DNA of 64,000 nt from Lampris incognitus (lineage: Eukaryota; Chordata; Actinopteri; Lampriformes; Lampridae). The notes below the pieces were generated by a model. It was not told the DNA's origin and did not search any database. It saw only the letters and a program-made list of their open reading frames with translations. The stretch covers positions 26,877,724 to 26,941,723 of the forward strand of contig NC_079214.1 in assembly GCF_029633865.1 (NCBI RefSeq), written 5' to 3'. Positions 12,190 to 23,700 of the stretch are shown here, one piece after another. A program made the translations under genes and the position numbers. Position 1 is the first letter of the stretch; every line of letters begins with the position of its first letter.

Positions 12190-15100
12190 ACCCGCACTTT
12201 GCGTTCGGCCGTCGTCTCCCTACACGCCCTGGGACTCTGCGTTGTGTTTGTTGTAGTATGTTTGCGTGGAAAAGGAAGGAGGCGGAGGCTTGGGATCGTG
12301 GCTGAGACCTGGACACTTTATTGGCACTCGCTTACACTTCACCTCTCATCAATCAGCTGGCCGCTGGCCTCATCATACTCACAGCTTCCGGCAGAAGAAA
12401 CAAAAAAACATTTTTTTTTCTCAATAAAATTAAAATAAAAAGTGCAAATGTGCAAATAAACACATCTCATATCAAAATGCCTACCTTACGGCAAAACCAA
12501 AGCAAATGTCATCCATTATAAATTAAATAAGGCACTTATTACCCATAAAATTAAACAAAAAAACCATGGATAATCTGCTCAAATAATACTGCATCCTGCG
12601 TTATATGCATTGCTAATGCTCAACAGGCTAGCCAACACTTTTTGTCACATTTCTCTTGCCAAATACAATGTTCGACATCAAACTTTAACTAGGTTATAAG
12701 CAAACTTGTCTATTAACACCACAGAATAAACAGTTAGACAATATGTGCGATATAAATCAATATTTTTATGATAATGCAGACCGCCAGTAACACTGCTTAC
12801 CTTCCGGCAGAAGAAACAAAAAAACATTTGATCAACGTAGCCTTTTGCCCGGGACAGGAACTAGGGGTATGGTGTTGCAAAAGGGACAAACATCGACATT
12901 TGCGGCATTCCCAGGGGAACATACAGCGTAACAGTGCCACCCTGTGGCGGATTTACATTACTACCTTACATCTACCCCTTCTTTAATTGATGGCGTCCCA
13001 GCCATCAGACCAAACAAAACAAAACAAAACAAATAAAACTTATGAGCATAAACATTAAAACAGATCACACTGAAAGTGACGTATTAATACCATGAGTTGC
13101 ATATGAAATGTAGATGTGTAAATGCAATCAAAGTAAATAAACCATTAATAAAAACTTGTTTGTTTTTTTTTCTTCCGTGGATTATACATGCCCTGCTACT
13201 TTCTCTGCTATGGCCCTCTGCCACAATGTCCAGCCCCTCTCTATCTTCTGCTGTTCCTCTTTTGATCTCACCACCAGTGACTCGTAAGACAGTTTCTTTG
13301 GGGGACATCGAGTTCTCTGTGGGTTCCTCCTCAGGCTGGGGCCATCAAGTGCGTTGGTGTCACTGACATTTATGTCCTCTTCCCCCCCTTGACTCACTTT
13401 TTCGGCTTCCTCCCCCATTACCTCCATGCCATCCACCTCCCAGTCCCCCATGTCAGACTCAACTCCTGCACTTGTTGCTGCACCAGCCCGCTCCACCGGA
13501 AGAAACATACACTGTGTAAGAAGGTTGCAGTGAACCACTCTCTCTTTTTCACCATCCTCTGTTTGGACCACATACACAGGTATACTGGGTTGTTCCTTCA
13601 CCACAATGTATGGGCGTGACTCCCATCTGTCTCCCAGTTTCTGCCGTCCCTCCACACGACATATTTTGACCAAGACTCTGTCCCCTGGGCTGAAACCTTG
13701 ACTCTTTGCCTTTTGATCATAGTACCTTTTCTGCTGCTCTTTTGCATGTCGTGAGGCCTGGTTAGCCTGAGTATAAGCTTCCGACAGACAGTCATGCAGG
13801 GTCTGGACATATTCACTATACTCACATGGCTCTTTGGTGGTAGAAAGCCCAAAAATCAGGTCGACTGGGAGTCGTGGATGTCTACCAAACATTAGGTAAT
13901 ACGGTGTGTACCCAGTAGAGTCATGTTTGGTGCAGTTATACGCATGTGTCATTGCATCCACATACTCATGCCAGCGGGGTTTCAGGTGAGGCTCTAGTGT
14001 CCCCAGCATGTCAATGAGAGTCCGGTTGAACCTTTCGGTGGTGCCGTTACCCTGGGGGTGATAGGGGGTTGTGTGTGTCTTAGTGACACCAGTACACTTA
14101 CACAGCTCTTTCACCACAGTACTTTCAAAATTACGCCCCTGGTCTGCATGTAGTTTTGCTGGGAATCCAAACCGACAGAAAAAGTTCTTCCACAGTACCT
14201 TCGCCACTGTACAGGCTTTTTGATCTTTAGTGGGATAGGCCTGGGCGTACCGGGAGAAGTGGTCAGTGACAATAAGCACATTTTCTATGCCTCCCTTCGA
14301 TTTCTCCAGAGTCAGAAAGTCTACACACACAAGTTCCATAGGAGCGCTGCTGTGAATACTGACCAGGGGAGCCCTGAGGCCTGCAGTTGGAGTCTTTCTG
14401 AGGCAGCACCTTTCACACTGCTCACACCAAGCCTTGATTTCCTGGAACATCTTAGGCCAGTAAAATCTCTCCCTTATCATCTGCAGCGTTCTCTCAAACC
14501 CTAAATGCCCTGAGTCATCATGAAGTGCAGACTTGACGGATGTGTTAAATCTCTCTGGTAGTACCAGCTGCTCTACTACTCCCCTTTGACGGTCTTGGAC
14601 CTGACGATACATTATTCCATCCTTTACTAATAACCTCCGCCACTCTTTTAAGAGAAGGCAAACCTGCCTGCCACCACCAATCCTCTCGCTGCGGCTCGGT
14701 TTTTGGTTCAAACTTTTAAAGTGCAAAACGGGACCTATTACAGCATCCTCTTTTTGCCCTGCACGAATCTCCTGTTTTGTCAATGCAGGTAGAGAGTCCA
14801 TCCCCACATCTTGATAGGATTCACCGAGCGTGTGTGACAGAGGTTCTTGATGCTCAGGTCCCTCTGAAGCGGAGCTTTCCAGTTGTTGGGGAGATTGTTC
14901 CTCTACACACCTTTGTACTTTGGCTGATACAAGCTGAGGGCAGGTTTGCAGGACTTGGGTAACCTCCTGGTTAGACAGCCGGGAGAGGGCATCAGCGTTT
15001 GCATTATTCTGTCCCCTTCGATACTGCACATCAAAATCAAATGCTGACAGCCGAGACACCCACCGCTGACCTGTAGCATCCAATTTTGCAGACGACATGA

Positions 15101-18100
15101 CATACTTGAGGGGGTTATTGTCTGTCTGGACTGAGAACTTGCGCCCATATAGATGGTCATAGAACTTGTCGGTCACTGCCCATTTCAGAGCGAGGAACTC
15201 TAGTTTGTGTGCAGGATACCTCGTCTCTGCTGGGCTCAAGCCTCTGCTGCCATAAGCTATGACTCTCTCGACTCCATCCTGAACTTGGGCTAATACAGCA
15301 CCAAGCCCCTCCCCCGAGGCGTCAGTCTGGAGCAGAAAGGGTAGGCTGTAGTCTGGATAGCCTAACACTGGAGCAGTTGTCAATCTTTCTCTCAGTGACT
15401 GAAAAGCCTCCTCACACTCATCAGTCCAGACAAAGGGCGGGTCAGGCACTAACCTCTTCTTCCCCCCTCTCCGTTTCTTTCTAGGGTCACCAGCGGTAAG
15501 GCGGTACAGGGGTGCGGCTAAGGTGGAGTAACTGCACACAAACCGCCTGTAATATCTGGTGAATCCCAGGAACTGAAGCACCTCTTTACGATTCGTGGGC
15601 CTCGCCCAGTCCTTGACTCTGCTGATCTTCTCTGGGTCTGTCCTGATGCCCTCCACAGACACCAGGTGACCCAAGTAGTGCACCTCCTTCCTCACAAGCT
15701 GACATTTGGAAGGCTTCAACTTCAAGCCATGCTCCTTCAGTCGATCGAACACCAGCTGCAGCCTCTCCAGATGCTCATCAAAGGTTTTAGAGAATATGAT
15801 CAGATCATCAAGGTAGATCAGGAGATGGGTGAAGTTCAGATCGCCAAAGCAGCAGGTCATGAGTCTCTGGAAGGTGGACGGAGCGTTTTGAAGGCCGAAA
15901 GGCATTCTGTTGGCTTCAAACAGCCCCATGGGAGTACTGAATGCTGTTTTGTGTTTGTCCTGCTCCGCCACCTCTACCTGCCAGTATCCAGATGTGAGAT
16001 CAAGTGTTGAGAAATACTGTGCTTGACCCAGAGCCTCCAGGGTCTCCTCTATTCTGGGCAGTGGAAATGCATCTCTTGTGCTGCAGGCGTTAAGCCTTCG
16101 GTAATCGATGCATAATCTTAGTGATCCGTCTTTCTTGGTAACAATCACTACTGGCGAAGCATATGGACTCTTACTAGGCCTGATAACCCCTGCTGTTTCC
16201 ATTTCTGTCAGCAACTTCCTCACATCCTGCCACTGTGAAGGGGGAATCTTGCGGTACGGGAGTCGAAAGGGCTTTGAGTCGACCAGGGGGATTTCGTGCT
16301 GCACTGTTTTTGTGTGGCCGTAGTCCATTGAGTGCTGTGAGAACACCCCCATATTCCTCTCCACAAGCTCTTTTAGGAGGGCGCGCTGATGCTCATTCTC
16401 CACTGCTGCTTCACTTATGTCCACCCCACCACTGCTCACAACTTGGTTCAGACACAGGTATGTCTCTTTGTTCTCCTCATTTTGATGACAACCCTGTTCC
16501 GTGGCTGAAAAATCCACAACACTGTCCACCAGGAAGGCGCTGGCCAGCTGTGTGTGTGGTTTGATTGTGACAGTTTGTTGGGACAGGTTCATCACTCTGA
16601 CAGGAGCACAGCCTTTCTTCACATCTGCAAGAACTTTGGCGACCATAAGGTCCTCGGGAAGCCGAATGGAGGCGTGGCCTTCAATTAGCGCTGTGTATGT
16701 CTTTCTTTGTGGGGCAGCTTTGATTTTGCACATTAAGTCCATCTCTTTCCCTCCCAGGATGCGTATTTTACGGCCAGTGTACACAGCAGGGCCCACCATG
16801 TCGTCTGCTCCTGTATATTCAGTGTCGCCAGTTTCCAGTAAAGCTGTGTACCACTCTGGATGGCTTTCCTTCACCCGCTGAAGATATTGCTCCCCATAGG
16901 TTGCTTGGAGGTGTCTCCTGGCGGCACGGACGACATTAGTTCCCACAAGCAGTGGGACGGAGGAGCGATACTCGGAGTCAGGGACAACAAAAGCCGGCAC
17001 ACTCTGGAACTCTGTCCCCAGCACTTTCAACTTAATGCGCAGAACACCAGAGTAAGGCACATCCTGACCTGCTGCACCTGCTATGGGTATTTTAGAGGGC
17101 CGTAGTTTCTGTCCATGGAGGTCAGGGTGGTTGCACCAGTATCCGTGAGTAATACTGGTTACCTGAGAGCCGGAATCGATAAGAGCCCTGCACTTTAATC
17201 CATTGACTTCCACCTCACCCTCATTCCTGGGACCCACAATAGGAATGTCCTCTACTCCATCATCAGTATTGCTCACCTGCAGTGGGGGGTCTTGCTGCTT
17301 TCCCATGGTTGCCCCAGTTACCACAGGCTCTAGGCGTTTAAATGCTGCGTTGAGTGGGGCGTGGTGCTCTCCGCGGAGGTCGCAGGCTGGGGTCGGTGAG
17401 TCCAGGGTGGACTGGGATCTGGGAGCACCGCTCGACATACTCGGGCTATATGCCCTTGCTTCCCACACCGGTAGCAAACAGCACTGGAGCCCTGAGTAAC
17501 TGTTCTGGGAGATGGTTGGGGCCTTAGTGGGGGTGCAGGGGCTGGTGCAGGGGTAGGTGCAGCAATTCTCAACTCAAGGTGAGCCAACTTGGTCATCTGT
17601 TCTTCTTGGCTAAGAGCTAATTTCTTGACCATATCTTTAAGCTCTGTCCACTCTGAAGTGTGTTTTGACCTCTCTGACCTCATATTGGTATCACATTCTG
17701 ATGTGACCTGCACCTGGGTGAGCGCTTTCTTTGTCTTGTGTTGTGACTGGAACTTCTGAGTCTCTTTTGCAAGGTTTCTAAGCTCTGCTTGCAGCTCCCG
17801 GAAACTCAAAAGCCTGGGCTTCATTGGTGCGATCCTTGCATACACCATCTCATCCATAAGCCCTCTTAGAAACTGTCGAGTGAGTTTACTATCACGATCA
17901 GGAAATTGCCTGCCCCCTCTCTGACTTTCCTCTACCGCTCTCAGTGTTGCCTCCAGAGCAATAGCATAAGAGCAGGCAGACTCTCTGGACCTCTGGCTGC
18001 GCTCATAGAAGTCGGCTAGTGGATCAAGTGAGCCTTGTGTGTCGCTGTATTCAGCCCTGAGCTCCTCATACGCCTTCTCTGGAGTCTGGTCGTGGGGGGG

Positions 18101-20706
18101 TAGGTTCAGGACTAGCTTCCTGGCCTCACCGCTCAGGTGTCACACAACAGTCGAAAAGCGGAGGTGTGTGGGGAGCTCGATTGCCTCCAGAAGGTACTGC
18201 ATATCACGACCCCAGTCTTCTACAAGTATTTTGCTGTCTGGATTGCCAGTGAAGATTTGGACATTTTTTACCTGATGAGTTTGCATGAACCCACCATATG
18301 CAGCCGGTGGAAGGGTTGTGTTGGCTGCAGCTCTGACGGCAGCATTCATTGGGGGCTCATACGGACGTGGGTGCATGTGCGGGGTGGTGGATGGGTGTGG
18401 TGGAGGGTGTTGTGGGAGTGTGTTGTGGTACATGACAGCTCGAGGGTCTGAGGCAGGGGCTGTGTGGTTAGGGGCTACATGTTGCACTGCTAGTGGGGTG
18501 GTCACCTCTTGGGGGTAGAGGGCAGCAGGCTGTGACATATGCAGCTGGGGGATTGATCCATGCTGCAAACTTTGAAGGGTCTGGCCAGTAGAAGAGGGGT
18601 AGCTCATAATGTTCATCATTGGTGGCATTTGAAAGCTTGGCATGAGGGCCTGGGGCACAGGAGGATTATATGCAGGACCAGTGTAGACTTGGGGTTTAGG
18701 CTCGGCAGCAGGGCTTTGGTAAGGAGGGGTATCTGGGTGAGTCATGGTAGGCCACTGTACAGTTTGCATTTCCGTGGAGGTGGGGCACGAGAGGCTGTGA
18801 ATGGGCAAAGGGTGTGTGTGCTGGTTCACACTGGCTTGGGCCGGGGGATTAGGTTCCACTAATATCTGTACAGCTGGAAGGGATGCACTGGGCAGGCTGT
18901 AGTCTGGCCTGCTGTTTCGGTGGATTGGTTTGGCAGCTGGGCTGCTGTCAAAACATAGTGAGGGTGCTTGCATTGGAGCTCTAGAGGCTGGCAAGGTGGG
19001 TGCATGAGCTGGAGTGGAGTAGTGAATAGGGTAAGGGGACAGTATTGGGGGTGGTGGAGTGAGTGGTGCACTTAGTCCAGGGTATGGGGGCTGCTGACTG
19101 CTGTGGTGGTCTTGAGGGAGGATCAGCTTTTGGGTGGTGGTGGGGCTAGTGAAGTAGTTGTTAAGCTTTGGCCTCACTGATTGCTGTTGATTTGCAGCAC
19201 TGGTGGTTGTTACGCCCTTGCTTGAAAGGTGGGGTTGTGTCTGGGCTGGAGTGTCACAGTTGTGGCTGGATGTGGGCATCGGGGGCAGTTGGGAACCCGG
19301 TGTGGCAGCAGAGGCACCTTCTTGCTTTGACTGATAATCTGCATAGTCACTGAACATTTTGATATATTTTTTTCTAAATCACTATGACTGGTGTAACTGT
19401 TGGTGTCAAAACAGATGACTATTAATGATTCACTGTGTTCACAGAATAAGTTTAGCAGTGTATGCAAAATCTCCCCTTTTTTCCAGTAAATATATCAAAA
19501 AACAATAATCACTATCAACTCAAAACTCACATTAAACTTGAGTCAAAATCAGATGGTCAATACGCAACCCTTAACCAAAACCAAAAAATTATGAATGATA
19601 TATATCAGCTTAATGTTAAACACAGTGTTCCTACAGCAGGATCTCACATAGCACACTTTTACACAACTCAAATAACAGTTAAGTTTATCGAAATATCATA
19701 AAAAGTCCTCAAATGGATATAGCAAGCTTTCAACAGTCTTTAAAGGATATTTGAAGAGGTGAGTATCTTGCCAATGCTGCAGCGCCGATGACAGTAGTTC
19801 AGTCCACCACACTGTCCAGTCACTGAAGGTAACGCAGTTCAATGCAGCAGCAAAGGCGAGGACGCGAGTCTCTGTATCTCCTTGGATCTCGAAGCACCAC
19901 GATCCGGGTCACGGCACCATGATGTAACCCGCACTTTGCGTTCGGCCGTCGTCTCCCTACACGCCCTGGGACTCTGCGTTGTGTTTGTTGTAGTATGTTT
20001 GCGTGGAAAAGGAAGGAGGCGGAGGCTTGGGATCGTGGCTGAGACCTGGACACTTTATTGGCACTCGCTTACACTTCACCTCTCATCAATCAGCTGGCCG
20101 CTGGCCTCATCATACTCACAGCTTCCGGCAGAAGAAACAAAAAAACATTTTTCTTTCTCAATAAAATTAAAATAAAAAGTGCAAATGTGCAAATAAACAC
20201 ATCTCATATCAAAATGCCTACCTTACGGCAAAACCAAAGCAAATGTCATCCATTATAAATTAAATAAGGCACTTATTACCCATAAAATTAAACAAAAAAA
20301 CCATGGATAATCTGCTCAAATAATACTGCATCCTGCGTTATATGCCATGCTAATGCTCAACAGGCTAGCCAACACTTTTTGTCACATTTCTCTTGCCAAA
20401 TACAATGTTCGACATCAAACTTTAACTAGGTTATAAGCAAACTTGTCTATTAACACCACAGAATAAACAGTTAGACAATATGTGCGATATAAATCAATAT
20501 TTTTATGATAATGCAGACCGCCAGTAACACTGCTCACCTTCCGGCAGAAGAAACAAAAAAACATTTGATCAACGTAGCCTTTTGCCCGGGACAGGAACTA
20601 GGGGTACGGTGTTGCAAAAGGGACAAACATCGACATTTGCGGCATTCCCAGGGGAACATACAGCGTAACAGTGCCACCCTGTGGCGGATTTACATTACTA
20701 CCTTAC

Positions 20707-20741
<35 letters not shown>

Positions 20742-23700
20742 AATTATAAACAATACAGAACAATACAGCAGGGGGCATGAAGAAAAAAATTCAATATAAG
20801 TTCAAGACATCGTATATTTTCAAAGTTTGAAGGTCACAACAAACTTTGTTTTAGCTAAGTGAACCAAACTGTAACGAATTCGGGGGGCAACCACAGGAAC
20901 CGCCGCAACCGGGACGCGAACCCGTATCTCCCGCACCGTGGGAGACATCGCTAGCCGCTCAACTAAAGGGTCCGACCCCCACTGTCACTACCACTGCCAC
21001 CCGAGGCGATGACGACACTACCCGGCCCACCAACAATGACGACGACCCCCATTGAAGCTACCATTCCTCAGACACCCTCACCGGACACCGTTGCCGCTAT
21101 CCAGGATCTGTATCAGCGGAGCAGTGAAGGTCTGGACCCTCAGCAGAGCCAACAGCTGAGAGACCTGATCCAACAGTTCACCAAGATTGTCGCTGCACGC
21201 GAGGAAGAGTGCACCCAAATCAACCTGGTTCAGCACACAATCGACACAGGCACAACCCCGCCAATTAGATTGCGACCCTATTGGTTAGCGTTTGCCAAGC
21301 GTGACGTTGCAGAGCGGATGATTCTAGAGATGGCTGCGGCCGGGGTGATAGAGCCATCCAACAGCCCTTGGGCCACCCCTGCCATCCTGGTCAAAAAGAA
21401 GGATGATACCTGGAGGTTCTGTGTGAACTTTCATCAGCTGAACAATGCAACTCGTAAGGACTCCTACCCCTTGCCCCGCATTGACGACGCTCTGGACCAC
21501 ATCGCAGGGTCACAGTAGTTCAGCTCACTTGAACTACGGAGCGGTTACTGGCAGGTGGAGCTGGCACCAGAACCCAGACCTAAGACAGCCTTCACCATCG
21601 GCCAGCGACTCTGGCAGTTTCGTGTGATGCCCTTTGGTCTCTGCAATGCCCCCACCACGTTCGAGAGACTAACGGAGAGGGTGCTGGCTCACATCCCCCG
21701 CAACCGGTACATGGTTTTCCTTGACGACCTTCTGGTTCATGCCCTAGAGACCCTCCGTCAGGTCTTCCAAGCCATTTGGGGGGCGGGCCTGCGTCTGCAC
21801 CCCAAGAAATGCAACCTCCTTTGATGCGAGACCAAGTTTTTGGGCCATGTGGTGGGGGCAGAGGGCGTGGCCCCTGATTCTACTAAGGTGGAGGTGGTCG
21901 AAAAATGGCCAGTTCCGCGAAATGTCAGCAAGGTGCGCAGCTTCACAGGGCTCGTCTCCTACTAACGATGTTTTGCGGAACTGGACGTTTCTTGACCGCC
22001 TCCTCCTTAGTACTATCCTACTAAGTAGTAGTGTAACATGCACAGATAAGTACACACGTTAGCCCTTGGCCAACGGGTCGGACCCTTTAGTCGGGTGGTT
22101 AGCGATGTCTCCCATGGTGCGGGAGATACGGGTTCGCGTCCCGGCTGCGGCGGTTCCTGCAGTTGCCCCCCGAATTCGCTACATTGGTGTCAGAAGTGGG
22201 ATATGGGCCAAGGAGGTCAACACCGACCCGTTCCATGGGGGCCCTCACCTGGTATTGTTGTAGAGGGGCATGGGAGTGTCTGGTTGGTCCTTTCTTGGCA
22301 GTGCAGGCATCACAACAGTGCACAAAAAGTTCAGTGTCGTGCCTGCATCCGGCCCAGTAGAACCGTTGGCGCAGTTTGTTCAGCGTCTTGGCCACCCCAT
22401 AGTGACCCGCCCCCACCAAGCCATAGGCCGCCCGTAGGACTCATTGGCGCCAGTCCTTGGGCACCAGTAACTGCCACACACTTCTTCCCCAGCCCGGCGC
22501 TTGCCAGATTCGGTACTTGCCAGACCCGGTACAACAGTCCATCATGCCGGGCCAAGGTGACCCACTGGGAAAAGTAGGCCTTGGCCTCTACCAAGATGGC
22601 AGAGACAGCTTGCCAGTGGGGGCGTGCCTTGGTGTCGACCCACTGTCCCACCCTGGTGGGATCACTATCCTGCGCTGCTTGCCACTCCTGCTTGTCCATT
22701 GCCATCAGCCACGCCTCCTCTGGCTCAACCTGCCGCATGGTGGACACTTGGAGGATTGCTCTGTCTCGCTCCTCTTGGTGCTCGCAGTGTCTGCAGTCCT
22801 TGCAGGGACAACGGGAGAGGGCATCTGCATCGCTGTGCAGGCGCCCGGCTCGGTGCTGGGTCTTGGAATCGTAGCTCTGCAGCTCCTCAATCCACCTAGC
22901 CACCTGGCCTTCGGGCTCCTTAAAGATGAGCAGCCAGATCAGGGCCGCATGATCCGTCCGCAAGAGAAAGGCCTGGCCATAGAGATAGGGGCGAAAATGA
23001 TTGAACGCCGTGACCACCACCAGGAGCTCGCGTCGTGTAACGCAGTAATTGCACTCGGGGCAGCTCAAGGAACGACTGTAGTAGGCCACCACTCTCTCTG
23101 CCCCAGCAACCTCCTGAGACAGGACGGCCCCCAGCCCCACATCGCTGGCGTCTGTATCCACGATGAAGTGACACTTAGGATCAGGAAGGGCCAGGATGGG
23201 TGCAGTGATCAAGGCGGTGCGGAGCCGGGCAAAGGTGGTTGCACAGTTGTCGTCCCAGTTGAACTCCCGTCCCTTCTCAGTGAGACAGTATAGGGGACTG
23301 GCAATGGAGGCAAAGTTGTGGACAAAACGTCAGTAGTAGGAGACGAGCCCTTTGAAGCTGCGCACCTTGCTGACATTTCGTGGAACTGGCCATTTCTCGA
23401 CCGCCTCCACCTTAGTAGGATCAGGGGCCACGCCCTCTGTCCCCACCACATGGCCCAAAAACTTGGTCTCACGTCGAAGGAGGTTGCATTTCTTGGGGTG
23501 TAGGTGTAGGCCCGCCCCCCGAATGGCTTGGAAGACCTGACGGAGGTTCTCTAGGGCCAGCTCGAAGTCAGCGGCATGAACCAGAAGGTCATTGAGGTAA
23601 ACCACGCACCGGTTGCGGGGAATGTGAGCCAGCACCCTCTCCATTAGTCTCTCGAACGTGGCAGGGGCATTGCAGAGACCAAAGGGCATCACACGAAACT

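Larger units (their letters stand above)
12186..20707 (-). mobile_element. Nearly intact Ty3/gypsy LTR retrotransposon (element A)
   Basis: Two 785-bp direct LTRs starting TGTAA and ending TTACA bound a minus-strand gag and pol. Next to the 5' LTR is a primer-binding site matching the 3' end of tRNA-His, and next to the 3' LTR a purine tract. The protease, reverse transcriptase, RNase H, integrase order is the Ty3/gypsy order. Comparing the LTRs by eye I find about five substitutions, so the insertion is young. gag carries one in-frame TGA; pol is open for 1,431 codons. No clear target duplication can be read, because the flanks are both TA repeat. Confidence 0.93.

Noticed and set aside
12101-12438. 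Ile-Tyr repeat proteins on both strands
   Set aside because: Produced by the (TA)n microsatellite joined to the LTR of element A.
22090-22160. tRNA-like gene with a GGGTTCGCGTCCC B box
   Set aside because: The same sequence recurs inverted at 20880-20980 and sits at an LTR end followed by a PBS; no cloverleaf closes.
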